A stretch of DNA of 64,000 nucleotides from JAJRXK01 sp964593155 (GTDB lineage Bacteria; Krumholzibacteriota; Krumholzibacteriia; JAJRXK01): contig CAZQHE010000004.1 of NCBI GenBank assembly GCA_964593155.1, positions 1 to 64,000 on the forward strand, written 5' to 3'. This document shows, piece by piece, positions 33,198 to 45,078 of the stretch. How positions within the stretch are numbered: position 1 is the stretch's first letter; every line of letters starts with the position of its first letter. The position numbers were made by a program, and so were the translations under genes. Under the pieces are notes generated by a model, which worked only from the letters and a program-made list of their open reading frames with translations, was not told the DNA's origin and did no database searches.

Positions 33198-35105
33198 TCA
33201 GACCGAGAAGAGGTCGCGGTCGAGCGCTCGCTCGGCGAGGTCCTCGGAGATGCTCGCGATCGTCTCCTCGTCCAGCGCGAGCACCCGCGCCGCCTCGGTC
33301 TCCGCCAACGGATCGTCGCGGGTCTCGGTCGGACCTCCGCCCAGACGCAGGGACAGTTCCTCGGCCAGGGCGATGACGGCCGCGAAGGTCCGGTCGTCGC
33401 CCGACACGCTCGACAACCGGTGATGGGCCGACACCGCGCTCACCAGCTCGGGCGCGAGTCCCCAGCGCTGCAGCAGGATGCCGCCCACGTCGGCGTGATC
33501 GAAGCCGAGAACGCGGCGCTCGAGATCCACGTAGCCCTCTTCGGCGGCGCGGCTGCGAAGATCGATCTCGTCGAAGACCTCGCTGTGGCCTCGGGCGAGG
33601 ACGAGCAGCCCGATGTTCTGCATGAGACCGCCGACGAAGGCGGTCTCGGGATCCATCGCGCCGCTGCGCGAGGCGATCAGCTCGGCGCCGAGTGCTCCGA
33701 GCACCGACTGACGCCACAGGGTCATGGTGTGCTCGCCGGCGTCGTCCCCCACGAAGACCTGACGGGTGACGGTGGCCAGCAGCCACGAACGGATCGCCGT
33801 GAAGCCCAGCCGCATGATCGCCTCGCCGATGGTTCCGACCTCGCGCAGGTTGCCGTAGAGCGAGCTGTTGGCGATCTGCATGAGCCGTACGGCGATCGAC
33901 TGGTCGGTCGAGATGATCTCCTGCAGCTGCGAGATCTCGGTCTGGGGATCGTTCAAAAGCGAGATCAGGCGGGCCGCCACGTGCGGCATGGCCGGCAGGT
34001 CGCCGATGCGCGCCAGGATCTCGTTGCCGTCGAGGGGACGCACGAGGTTCCCGTCGGCGTCGAAGCGACTCTCGTCGACTCCTTCCCGCAGGTCGGGGCC
34101 CTTGCGCCGGCGCTTGCGCGAGAGCGGATCGGAGTCGTCGACCTCGCGATCGGGTTCCGGCCCCTGGCGTTCGGACGCCGGCCCGTCCGCCCTCTGTTGC
34201 CGGCGACGCTTGCGCTCGCGCAATGTCGCCGCGCGGAAGGCGCGGACCCGGTCGGCGGGTTCATGGGGTCGTACGCGAGCGGCCCGCAACTGAAGGACGA
34301 CCAGGCGCGCGACCGTCTCGAGCTCGAGCAGGGTGTCGATGTCGCCGTCGACACTGTCGAAGTACAGGAACGTGCCCCACCGGTTGCGATACGGCAGCGG
34401 GACGACCACGCACCACGGCGGAGCCTTCTTGCCCATGACCAGGACCAGGTCCACCGGCAGGCCGCGATGCGGACGCGGCCCCGAGTACACGGCCCGGTCC
34501 TGGGCGGTGGCCCCGAACAGGGCGTCGGGGTCGAAGGGGACGACCACCTTGCGCAGGCGGCCGCTGCGCGGGCCCTCGAAGTTGGCGAAGCCGAAGGCGT
34601 CCTCCGCGAAGAGCGAACGTCCTCGTTCCTGCAGCCGCATGCCGCGAAGACCGCGCGAGCGCGCGAACTCCCACAGATACTCCTGCAGCCCCTCCGCGGC
34701 CTCGATCCGATCGACGGCCTGGGCGTGGCGCTGGAGTCCGGCGTAGATCCGGCGCGCCTGGCCGCCGTCGTGCCCGGCGGAGACGCTCGGCTTCGTCGGA
34801 GCACTCGCCTCGGTCTTCGCACCGGGCTCGGTGACCCTCGACTCCCATGGCGCGGGCCGCACGTCGGTGGCCTCGTCGCGCTTCCGCGCTTCCGCCTCCT
34901 CGCGAGCTCGCTCCTCGCGGACTCGCTCTTCCTCGCGGGCGTGCTCCTCGTCGGCGAGTCTTCGGGTCGCCTCGTCGAGGGCCTGCCGGCCCTCGCGTTG
35001 GGCAGCGTCCACGGTCTCGAGCGCGTCTCGAAGGGACGCCAGTGCCTCGCGTACCGGAAGATCCTTCCGGTCGACGGAGACGGGACTTTCCGTGGGCGAG
35101 GCCAT
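33198..35105 (-). CDS. HDOD-domain signalling protein with coiled-coil N-terminus
   Basis: A 635-residue cytoplasmic protein. Residues about 20-85 are a highly charged Glu/Arg coiled coil. About 120-300 may be a GAF-like or other sensor domain, not firmly recognised. A basic, low-complexity linker (about 310-385) follows. The C-terminal 220 residues are an HDOD domain: LPAMPHVAARLISLLNDPQTEI, SIAVRLMQIANSSLY and the GLMQNIGLLVLA stretch. The usual HD-GYP phosphodiesterase residues are not complete, as is normal for HDOD. Such proteins act in regulation of c-di-GMP signalling, motility or DNA repair pathways. AGGAG precedes the ATG by 5 nt. A GAF identity for the middle domain is tentative. 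Confidence 0.85.
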   Translation of the reverse strand: MASPTESPVSVDRKDLPVREALASLRDALETVDAAQREGRQALDEATRRLADEEHAREEERVREERAREEAEARKRDEATDVRPAPWESRVTEPGAKTEASAPTKPSVSAGHDGGQARRIYAGLQRHAQAVDRIEAAEGLQEYLWEFARSRGLRGMRLQERGRSLFAEDAFGFANFEGPRSGRLRKVVVPFDPDALFGATAQDRAVYSGPRPHRGLPVDLVLVMGKKAPPWCVVVPLPYRNRWGTFLYFDSVDGDIDTLLELETVARLVVLQLRAARVRPHEPADRVRAFRAATLRERKRRRQQRADGPASERQGPEPDREVDDSDPLSRKRRRKGPDLREGVDESRFDADGNLVRPLDGNEILARIGDLPAMPHVAARLISLLNDPQTEISQLQEIISTDQSIAVRLMQIANSSLYGNLREVGTIGEAIMRLGFTAIRSWLLATVTRQVFVGDDAGEHTMTLWRQSVLGALGAELIASRSGAMDPETAFVGGLMQNIGLLVLARGHSEVFDEIDLRSRAAEEGYVDLERRVLGFDHADVGGILLQRWGLAPELVSAVSAHHRLSSVSGDDRTFAAVIALAEELSLRLGGGPTETRDDPLAETEAARVLALDEETIASISEDLAERALDRDLFSV

Positions 35106-35199
35106 GGGACTCCTGTTCGCACGACGAGGGAGCCGAGAGCCGTCGTGGCGGGCGCCGCGGGGGACGACCCGCAACGACGAGCAATCCCCGGACCGAACA

Positions 35200-35240
35200 C
35201 CGCCCGGGCCGGCTCGGGTGGGGCGAGCCGGCCCGGGCGG
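35200..35240. repeat. Perfect 17-bp hairpin in the HDOD/queD divergent intergenic region
   Basis: Positions 35200-35216 and 35224-35240 are perfect inverted copies (17 bp each) around a 7-nt loop GGTGGGG. It sits about 68-108 nt before queD and 95-135 nt before the HDOD gene. Because the flanking genes diverge, it is not an ordinary terminator of either. No T-tract follows on either side. The surrounding 200 nt contain no visible TAnnnT box. Confidence 0.75.
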
Positions 35241-35307
35241 CGACACACTGTGGCGGTCGCGGCCCCGCCACGACGACCGACGAGCCCGCCGCCCCCGGAG
35301 ACCGCCC

Positions 35308-35676
35308 ATGCACGTCCGTCTCGTGAAGACCTTCCACTTCGAGGCCGCACACCGGCTCCCCCGGGTGCCCGAGGACCACAAGTGCGCGCGTCTGCACGGA
35401 CACAGCTTCCGGGTGGACGTCGAGGTCGAGGGACCGATCGACGAGTCGAAGGGCTGGCTGATCGACTACGCCGACATCAAGGACGCCTTCGCCCCCCTGC
35501 ACGACCAGCTCGACCACCACTACCTGAACGAGATCGAGGGCCTGGAGAATCCGACGAGCGAGATCCTGGCCGCCTGGATCTGGGACCGGCTGAGACCAAG
35601 GCTGGAGGGACTGGCGCGCGTGGTCGTCCACGAGACCTGCAACGCCCGCTGCGCCTACGAAGGACGTCGCGCCTAG
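35308..35676 (+). CDS. queD: QueD/6-pyruvoyltetrahydropterin synthase family protein
   Basis: A 122-residue zinc enzyme. The zinc ligands H15, H30 and H32 and the catalytic Cys26 are seen in FEAAHRL and CARLHGHSF, and the late ETCNARCAYEG is typical of QueD. It should convert dihydroneopterin triphosphate to 6-carboxytetrahydropterin for queuosine synthesis. Length fits QueD (about 120) rather than eukaryotic PTPS. ATG at 35308 follows GGAG. No queC, queE or queF is in the window, so its assignment to queuosine rather than biopterin is by family and length. It ends with a 4-nt overlap with the convergent deacetylase gene. Confidence 0.9.
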   Translation: MHVRLVKTFHFEAAHRLPRVPEDHKCARLHGHSFRVDVEVEGPIDESKGWLIDYADIKDAFAPLHDQLDHHYLNEIEGLENPTSEILAAWIWDRLRPRLEGLARVVVHETCNARCAYEGRRA

Positions 35677-36587
35677 GCCTGCGACCGCCCCGCCGCCCGC
35701 TCCGCCGCCCGGACCGTCTGCAGGTGCAGGCGTGCCGTCGTCTCGGCCGAGGGGGCGTAGCCACCGGCGAGGAACACGGCCACCGCGGTCCCGCGTCCCA
35801 CGTAGCGTTCGAGCACCATCCGGTCGCGCCGGTCGAGCCCCTCGGCGGTCATGCCGAGCCCCCCCAGCGCGTCGTCGGCGTGCGCGTCGACCCCCGCCAC
35901 GTAGCACACCAGTTCCGGATCGGGGAAGCGCTCGTCGAGCGCGTCGAGATCGCGCGCGAGCAGTTGCAGGTACTCCTCGTCACCCACGCCATCGTCGAGA
36001 CCGTGGTCGAAGTCACTGCGTTGCTTCAGCGGATAGTTGTTCGTCTGGTGCATCGAGTAGGTGAAGGTCTCGCGGTCGTCGGCGTAGACCACGGCCGTGC
36101 CGTTGCCCTGGTGCACGTCGACGTCGACGAAGAGCACGCGGCCCAGTCCCGTCTCGGCGCGCTGTCGTTCGACGGCGATCGCCATGTCGTGCAGGTAGCA
36201 GAAACCCTCGGCGTGGTCGGGGAAGGCGTGGTGGAAGCCGCCGCCGAGGTGCATCGCGACGCCGTGCTCGGCCGCGAGGCGGACGGTGGCGATGCTGCCC
36301 CCGACCATGTGCGCGAAGCCCTTGATGACGTCCGGATCCACCGGGAGCTCGCTCCTCAGCGTAGACCACGTGCGCCGGGCCAGGCGGAGATCCTCCACGT
36401 AGCGCGGGGTGTGCACGCGTTCGAGGTCCTCGGGGTGGACGTCGTCCCAGGGATGGATGCGCAGCGGGTCGATCCGCAGTTCCTCGCGCACGAGGCGGGC
36501 CAGGATCTCGTACTTCTCCGTGGGGAACACGTGGTCGCCGAGGTCGATCGCCGACAGGGACTCGTGCACGTAGTGGACGACGGCCAT
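35673..36587 (-). CDS. Histone deacetylase-like zinc amidohydrolase
   Basis: A 304-residue member of the arginase/deacetylase fold, resembling AcuC and class-II-like HDACs. The twin histidines are in GGGFHHAFP and the zinc ligands in DVDVHQGNGT, with a further Asp in VAGVDAHADD. In bacteria such enzymes deacetylate proteins (for example acetyl-CoA synthetase), acetoin precursors or polyamines; the substrate here is not predictable. ATG at 36587 follows GAGGGGA. It lies 23 nt after uvrA and is the last gene of the long minus-strand directon. Confidence 0.87.
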   Translation of the reverse strand: MAVVHYVHESLSAIDLGDHVFPTEKYEILARLVREELRIDPLRIHPWDDVHPEDLERVHTPRYVEDLRLARRTWSTLRSELPVDPDVIKGFAHMVGGSIATVRLAAEHGVAMHLGGGFHHAFPDHAEGFCYLHDMAIAVERQRAETGLGRVLFVDVDVHQGNGTAVVYADDRETFTYSMHQTNNYPLKQRSDFDHGLDDGVGDEEYLQLLARDLDALDERFPDPELVCYVAGVDAHADDALGGLGMTAEGLDRRDRMVLERYVGRGTAVAVFLAGGYAPSAETTARLHLQTVRAAERAAGRSQA

Positions 36588-36610
36588 CGCGTTTCCCCTC
36601 GATCGGTGGC

Positions 36611-39508
<2,898 letters not shown>

Positions 39509-39543
39509 GGATCTCCTGTCGCGCGAAGCGGGCCGGGGCTCGC

Positions 39544-41676
39544 TCAGAATTCGGTGGGCCGGTCGGTTCCGGCCGGGTGGTCGTGCTCCAGACCCATGCG
39601 GTTGAGCAGGATCTCGACGTCGTTGTTGTTGGGATCGAGTCGCATCACCTCGCGCGCGTGGTAGATCACCCGCGGCGTGTTCTGCTGGCGGCGGTAGACC
39701 TGGGTCAGGACCTCGTGCGCGCGGGCGGTGTCCCAGTCGCGCTCGAGGGCGTCGATGGCCATGCGCTTGGCCCGCTCCACGTTCCGGCGGCCCATCAGCT
39801 CCACCATGGCCAGACCGGCCAAGGCCTCGGCACTGCCGCGGTCGAGTTCGAGAGCCTGCTGGAAGGTGCGCTGGGCCGCGGTGTTGCTCCCGCCCTCGAT
39901 CTGACACCAGGCCAGGCCGAGCAGTGGCTCGGCGGTGACGTATCCGGCCTCGAGGGCGCGTTTGAACTGTGGAAGCGCACGGTCGAAACGGTGCCGCCAG
40001 AGTTGCTGACGACCGCGCAGCACCCACAGTTCGGGATCCTCGGCCCTCTCGGCCTCCAGGCGGTCGAGGTGCTGGTCGGCCACCTCGTACTCACCCAGGC
40101 CGAACAGGGCACGAACCATGTTCTTGCGCACCATCCGCTCGACCTCGTCGAAGTGCTTCAGCGGATAGCGGCGGGATATGTCCAGCGCCGTCTGGTACTC
40201 CGACAACGCGGCCCGGTACTCGTCCTTGCGCAGGTACATGTTGCCCATCGTCGATCGACTGAAGGCGTCGACGTCGACGCGATCGTTGTGGAAACCGATC
40301 CGATCGGCCGAGCTCGTACCCCAGATCACGAGCACCGCCGCCAGGACCACGGCCCCGACCCTCCACTGCCGCGAACGGGCCAGGGCCACGAGGTGGGCCA
40401 CCGCGATGCCCGCGAAGACGGCGAGCACCGTCGCCACCGGCAGACGAAAGCGCTCGTTGAGGAAGAACAGGAGCAGACCGACGGCGTAGAGCGCGAGGAA
40501 GGCCCAAAGGGGTGTCGCCTGGACACGCCGACGACACAGGACGATCCCCACCAGACCCAGCGCGAGCAACGGTGCGAAGCCGGGATAGACCGGCCATCGC
40601 AACACGTCGCTCTGCGCGCGCCAGAAGTGCAGGTTCTTGTTGTTGGGTCTCTCGGCCGCGCCCAGCAGCTTGCGCAGCTTCAGACCGTAGAGCTGCAGGG
40701 CGTCGAGGGGTTCTTCGATCCAGTACCGCAGGCCCTGCTCGTAGTAGTAACGACTGACCTCGCTGGGCTTCAGCTCGCGGCCGCGGTCCTGCTCGGCCCG
40801 GGCGATCGTGTCCTCGTAGCCACCGAGCCACGTCCCGCGGGTGCCCGGGACCACGGCCCGCTGCCCGTCGCTCTCGGGATTGTTGCCGATGTAGAAGTTC
40901 ACCCCGCCCTGGCTGGCGATGAACACCCAGTCGTCGCCTTCGATCCGGTTGCGCACGGTGAGCACGAGTCCCGGCAAGAGCACCAGCACCAGCATCACCA
41001 CCAGGTGTCGTCCGCGCCGGGCACCGAGGCGAGGCGCGTCGAGACGGGGCCAGGCCCACCAGGCCAGCAACGGCAGAGCAGGCAGGAAGGTCAGCGCCGT
41101 GGGGCGGGCGATCGAGGCGATCCCCAGCAGCGCGGCCGCGGCCCACACCAGCCACGGCCGATCCGACGACGTGCCCACCACGAAGCACCACAGCGCCGCC
41201 GTGAGCAGCGTCACGAACAGGGTGACGATGAGCAACTCGCCCGCGAAGTAGATGGACGGCCAGTACAGCGCGAGCAGCAGGCCAGCGGCGAGACCGGCCA
41301 CCGGACCGGCCAACCGCCGACCCAGGTCGGCCACGAAGGACACCGTCAGCGCACTCAGCAGCGCCTGGGCCACCCGTGGCAGCAGGTAGCCCGGATCGAT
41401 CGCGTAGATCGCCTCGAGGAACCACATGTACAGGGGCGCGCGGAAGTAGGGCACCCCCTCGTGGAACATCGTGGACTGCCCCCGCGCCCACAGGTCGTGG
41501 ATCGCCTCGTCCATGATGGGCAGCGTGAAGGCGATGCTGTCGCGGAAGTCGAAGACGTAGAGCAGGCGCAACAGGGCGGCCGCGGTTCCCGCGATCATGG
41601 CGGGCAACCAGACGGGGATCGTCCGCCCCGCGACGAGCGGTTCCTCCGTGGATCGATCGTGCGTCTCGGAACTCAC
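39544..41676 (-). CDS. Membrane glycosyltransferase (GT39/PMT-like) fused to TPR repeats
   Basis: A 710-residue protein. About 10-11 hydrophobic helices occupy residues 20-460. The first periplasmic loop has FDFRDSIAFTLPIMDEAIH, in the position of the acidic catalytic loop of ArnT/PMT-type enzymes that use lipid-linked sugars. From about 480 to 690 come TPR-like helical repeats (GLGEYEVADQHLDRLEAE, AGLAMVELMGR). It may glycosylate proteins or lipids in the envelope. The GTG at 41676 overlaps the mutM stop (GTGA) and has GGGAGG upstream; a GTG 66 nt upstream is less likely. Substrate and lipid donor are unknown. Confidence 0.8.
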   Translation of the reverse strand: MSSETHDRSTEEPLVAGRTIPVWLPAMIAGTAAALLRLLYVFDFRDSIAFTLPIMDEAIHDLWARGQSTMFHEGVPYFRAPLYMWFLEAIYAIDPGYLLPRVAQALLSALTVSFVADLGRRLAGPVAGLAAGLLLALYWPSIYFAGELLIVTLFVTLLTAALWCFVVGTSSDRPWLVWAAAALLGIASIARPTALTFLPALPLLAWWAWPRLDAPRLGARRGRHLVVMLVLVLLPGLVLTVRNRIEGDDWVFIASQGGVNFYIGNNPESDGQRAVVPGTRGTWLGGYEDTIARAEQDRGRELKPSEVSRYYYEQGLRYWIEEPLDALQLYGLKLRKLLGAAERPNNKNLHFWRAQSDVLRWPVYPGFAPLLALGLVGIVLCRRRVQATPLWAFLALYAVGLLLFFLNERFRLPVATVLAVFAGIAVAHLVALARSRQWRVGAVVLAAVLVIWGTSSADRIGFHNDRVDVDAFSRSTMGNMYLRKDEYRAALSEYQTALDISRRYPLKHFDEVERMVRKNMVRALFGLGEYEVADQHLDRLEAERAEDPELWVLRGRQQLWRHRFDRALPQFKRALEAGYVTAEPLLGLAWCQIEGGSNTAAQRTFQQALELDRGSAEALAGLAMVELMGRRNVERAKRMAIDALERDWDTARAHEVLTQVYRRQQNTPRVIYHAREVMRLDPNNNDVEILLNRMGLEHDHPAGTDRPTEF

Positions 41677-42545
41677 GGCGTTCCTCCCCTCGGACGGCGC
41701 GCAACCCGCCGCCGGGGCCGACGCCGGCGCCGGGGCTGACACTGCGGACAGAAATGGGTGCCCCGTCCGGACAGACGGATCCGGCGGACGGCGGACCCAC
41801 AGGCGAGGCAGGGCTCTCCGGACCGTCCGAACACGCGGTGCCGCGCCGTGAACTCGCCGGCGCGGCCGTCCGGACTACGATAGTCACGAATCGTGCTTCC
41901 CCCACTCTCGATCGCCTCGACGAGCACCGTGCGCATGGCCCCGACCAACCCCACGATCTCGGGCGGCAACAGACGATCGGCCTCCAGCCGCGGGTGCAGA
42001 CCGGCCCGGTGGAGGATCTCGTCCACGTAGATGTTTCCCAGCCCGGCCACCAGGCGCTGGTCGAGCAGGACCGACTTGATCGGACCGCGCCGCGCCGAGA
42101 GCCGCGCCGAGAGCAACTCGGCGTCGAGGTCCTCCGGCTCGGGACCCAGGGCCCGCAGGAAGGGCGTCCGCGCTCGCTCCTCCCGCGTGGACAGCTCCAC
42201 CCGCCCGAAGCGACGGGGGTCGACGAAGCGTAGCTCGCGCCCGTCGTCGACGGTGGCGGTCACGTGCGTGTGCGGGCGCCGTGGCGTCGACGGATCCTCC
42301 AGCGAGAGGTGACCGGTCATGCGCAGGTGCACGCTCATGGCGAGATCGTCCTCGAGATCGAACAACAAGAGCTTGCCGCGGCGATGCACCGTCTCCACGC
42401 GACGCGGCTGCCAGGCGTCGAGCGCGATCCCCTCTCCGGCGATCAGCACCCCGGGGAAGTGACAGTCGAGCGCGAGCAGGCGCCGACCGCACAGGGCGGG
42501 ACGCAGTTCGCGGGCGACGTTCTCGACTTCGGGGAGTTCGGGCAT
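41673..42545 (-). CDS. mutM: Formamidopyrimidine/8-oxoguanine DNA glycosylase
   Basis: A 290-residue Fpg. The N-terminal MPELPEVE holds the catalytic proline (after Met removal) and Glu, RRGKLLLFDL contains the conserved Lys, and RMTGHL follows. The C-terminal zinc finger CLAC-x16-CPQC is intact. It removes 8-oxoguanine and formamidopyrimidines. The C-terminus carries an extra basic stretch (RRRRRPRRRVARR) beyond the zinc finger. It lies 24 nt after batE and overlaps the glycosyltransferase gene by 4 nt. With MutY this gives two GO-repair enzymes in the window. Confidence 0.96.
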   Translation of the reverse strand: MPELPEVENVARELRPALCGRRLLALDCHFPGVLIAGEGIALDAWQPRRVETVHRRGKLLLFDLEDDLAMSVHLRMTGHLSLEDPSTPRRPHTHVTATVDDGRELRFVDPRRFGRVELSTREERARTPFLRALGPEPEDLDAELLSARLSARRGPIKSVLLDQRLVAGLGNIYVDEILHRAGLHPRLEADRLLPPEIVGLVGAMRTVLVEAIESGGSTIRDYRSPDGRAGEFTARHRVFGRSGEPCLACGSAVRRIRLSGRGTHFCPQCQPRRRRRPRRRVARRPRGGTP

Positions 42546-42569
42546 GGGCGGCCGGGGAAGAGGACGAGA

Positions 42570-43331
42570 TCAGAGCAGTTCGAGCGACCCCATCGGCACC
42601 CAGCCGACGAGTTCGCCGCCGAGATCGATACGAACCCAGTCCGGCCGCCGCTCCGAGACGCGGACCTGCAGGCCCTCGTGGATCCGGAAGGCCAGACTGT
42701 AGTCCGAGCCGGGCCCGCTGCGTACCTCGACCTCCTGGGCCACGACCACGGCGGTGGTGCGCGCGACCTCGGTCCGATAGCGCACGGTACCCATGGTCGC
42801 GGCGAGAGCCACCACCACGGCGAGCCCGATCACGAGACGGTGTACACGTGCGCGCTCGAGACGATCCCAGTGACCCGCGATCGACACGAGCACGACGAGA
42901 GCGAAACCGACCAGCGCGATCGTCCACCACTCGTTCAACGAGAAGCGCTGGTACAGCCAACGCACGGGTGCGAACACCGCCGGGAGATCGCCCCCGGCCA
43001 GTTCACGGTCGCGGATCTGGGCCCGGGCCACCCGGAGATTGGCACGAATGCGTTCGTCGCGCGGGGCCAGACGATGCGCCCGGACGTAGCTGGCGATGGC
43101 CTCGCCCAGCTCGCCCGACTTGAACAGGGCGTTGCCCAGATTGTAGTGCACCAGCGCGTGATCGGCGCCCGCGGCCAGCGCGCCACGGTAGTGCTCGGCC
43201 GCGGTCTCGAAATCGCCGGCCTCGTAGGCCGTCCTCGCTTCCGCGAGATCGGGCGGTGCAACCATTCCCATCGCGCTCGACGACACGGTCACGGCGAGCA
43301 CGACCACGAGCATGCCCAGCGGTTCACGCAT
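42570..43331 (-). CDS. batE: Aerotolerance protein BatE (TPR and SH3)
   Basis: A 253-residue envelope protein. A signal-like hydrophobic N-terminus is followed by TPR units (AYEAGDFETAAEHYRGAL, YNLGNALFKSGELGEA), two membrane segments at about 125-185 and a bacterial SH3 domain at the C-terminus (VEVRSGPGSDYSLAFRIHEG). This arrangement matches BatE of the Bacteroides aerotolerance operon. Its molecular role is unknown; SH3 parts often bind peptidoglycan or partners. The ATG at 43331 overlaps the batD stop by 8 nt and has GAGGGG upstream. Confidence 0.85.
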   Translation of the reverse strand: MREPLGMLVVVLAVTVSSSAMGMVAPPDLAEARTAYEAGDFETAAEHYRGALAAGADHALVHYNLGNALFKSGELGEAIASYVRAHRLAPRDERIRANLRVARAQIRDRELAGGDLPAVFAPVRWLYQRFSLNEWWTIALVGFALVVLVSIAGHWDRLERARVHRLVIGLAVVVALAATMGTVRYRTEVARTTAVVVAQEVEVRSGPGSDYSLAFRIHEGLQVRVSERRPDWVRIDLGGELVGWVPMGSLELL

Positions 43332-45078
43332 CACGCGTCTGCCCCTCGAGCCGGCCGAGCAGATCGCCGGCCCGGTCCACCAGATCCGCCGTCGCTCCGC
43401 CCAGCGGCGCGTAGCGGGCTGCGTCGCAGCGATCGAGCAACGCTCGGAGTTCGCCCACGGTGTCGGCATCGGCGCCGTGACGGGTGACCAGCTCGACGAC
43501 GTCGTCGTGCGTGAGGCCCGAAGCCGCGCGGTCGAAGCGATCGGCCGCCCAGCCGTGCACCGCGCGTACAACCTCGTGTTCGTCGGCCTTCGGTGCCTGC
43601 AGGGTCTGCCGCGCCCGCTCGAGCGCACGCCGGGCGCGCACGCGACGGGGGTCGCTCAGGAGTTCGCGGCGACGACGCGCGAAGTGCGCACTCAGCGCCC
43701 ACGCGACCGCCGGCACGCCCAGGGCCGCGTAGAACACCGCCCGGTGCGGCAGGGGCCCCGCCCACGGTGACAGCGTCGAGCCGATGGGGACGATGTGCAG
43801 GATGTCGCGGGCGAGCAGTTCGATCTCGCTCTTGCGTCCGCCGACGAACACGCCGCCGCTCCCACCACCTCCCTCGACGGCACGCACGTCGAGCACGATG
43901 GGCTCCGTCCGCAGGGTGACGTAGTCGCGCCGGCCGGTGTCGAAATAGGTGTAGTCGACGGTGGGAATCACGACGCGTCCCGCCGTGCGCGGCACCAGCA
44001 GCGCCTCGACCAGACGCGTGCCCTGCAGACGACCACCCTGCGGCCGACTGTCGGCGCCGCCCCCGGCGTCGTGCACCCGGAATTCCTCGAGTCCGTCCAG
44101 CGAGGGCACCGCCGCTCCGGGCAGGTTGCCGCTACCGGCGAGTCGCAGGCTCAGCGTGACCGCCTCCCCCTCGTCGAGCTCGCGGCGGTCGACCGTCGCG
44201 TCCAGGGTGAGACCGCGCGCCACCGTGCCGGTGAAGTCGTCCGGCACCGGCTCGGGCAGCGGGTCCACGTGCACGGTGATCGGCTCGGCCCGCAGCACGC
44301 GCGGCCCCCTCCGTTGGCGACGATCACGCCGGAAGAACGAACCGAAGCTGTCCTCGGGCAGACGCACGATCGCCTCGCCGATGCCCAGGTCTCCGGCCCG
44401 CGTCGGGAACAGCGCGTACTGGATCTCGGTGACCTGGTAGCGACGGCTGCGGATCACGCGCGTGGTGTGCCGCTCGGGAGGGAGGTCCTCGCGCCAGAAA
44501 CCCTCGGTGCGCGGCGGCGTGTACTCGGGACTCTCGAAGGCCGACATCCGCGTGGCCCGGTAGAAGCCGAAGGTCAGCACCACCTGCTCGCCCACGACGA
44601 CAGAGTCGCGGTCGACGGACATGGTGACGAAGGCGTCGCGGTCGGAGTCGTCCGACGGCGTCGAGCGCGGGGTGGATCCGGCCGACGGCGGGGTTCCGGC
44701 GGCGACCACCTCGAGCCGGAGCTCGGGCGTGCGGACCACCTGCCCGTCGGCCCGGACCTGGACGGGGTCGATCGTGAATTCGCCCTCGCGCTGCGGCTGC
44801 AGGTAGTACGTGAAGCTGTGTTCGGCCGAGGCCCGGCCGTCGACGAAGCTGAAGCGCTGCGACTGCCCCCCGCCGAACACGCGGAAGTCGGGGAGATCCG
44901 GCAGCTCGGGCGGGCTCACCTGCCGCGCCTCGCCGGTCACGGTGACGGTCAGCACGACCTGCTCGCCCACCGGCACCCGCTCGCGGTCGAGCGATGCCCC
45001 GACCTCGACGGCCGCCCGCGCCGGCGTGGCGAACACCAGCAGTCCCAGGAAGATCGGCAGCCATCGTCTACCAGTCAT
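43324..45078 (-). CDS. batD: Aerotolerance protein BatD
   Basis: A 584-residue exported protein. A signal peptide (FLGLLVFATPARA) leads into immunoglobulin-like beta domains (VTVTGEARQVSPPELPDLPDFRV, YYLQPQREGEFTI). Near residue 440-470 is a hydrophobic helix (VFYAALGVPAVAWAL) and a cytoplasmic helical tail. This is the BatD layout: large periplasmic beta domains, one membrane anchor and a cytosolic end. ATG at 45078 is chosen behind AGAGG; it overlaps the batC stop by 11 nt. Function is known only genetically, as oxygen tolerance in Bacteroides and related roles in Leptospira and Francisella. Confidence 0.88.
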   Translation of the reverse strand: MTGRRWLPIFLGLLVFATPARAAVEVGASLDRERVPVGEQVVLTVTVTGEARQVSPPELPDLPDFRVFGGGQSQRFSFVDGRASAEHSFTYYLQPQREGEFTIDPVQVRADGQVVRTPELRLEVVAAGTPPSAGSTPRSTPSDDSDRDAFVTMSVDRDSVVVGEQVVLTFGFYRATRMSAFESPEYTPPRTEGFWREDLPPERHTTRVIRSRRYQVTEIQYALFPTRAGDLGIGEAIVRLPEDSFGSFFRRDRRQRRGPRVLRAEPITVHVDPLPEPVPDDFTGTVARGLTLDATVDRRELDEGEAVTLSLRLAGSGNLPGAAVPSLDGLEEFRVHDAGGGADSRPQGGRLQGTRLVEALLVPRTAGRVVIPTVDYTYFDTGRRDYVTLRTEPIVLDVRAVEGGGGSGGVFVGGRKSEIELLARDILHIVPIGSTLSPWAGPLPHRAVFYAALGVPAVAWALSAHFARRRRELLSDPRRVRARRALERARQTLQAPKADEHEVVRAVHGWAADRFDRAASGLTHDDVVELVTRHGADADTVGELRALLDRCDAARYAPLGGATADLVDRAGDLLGRLEGQTRDA

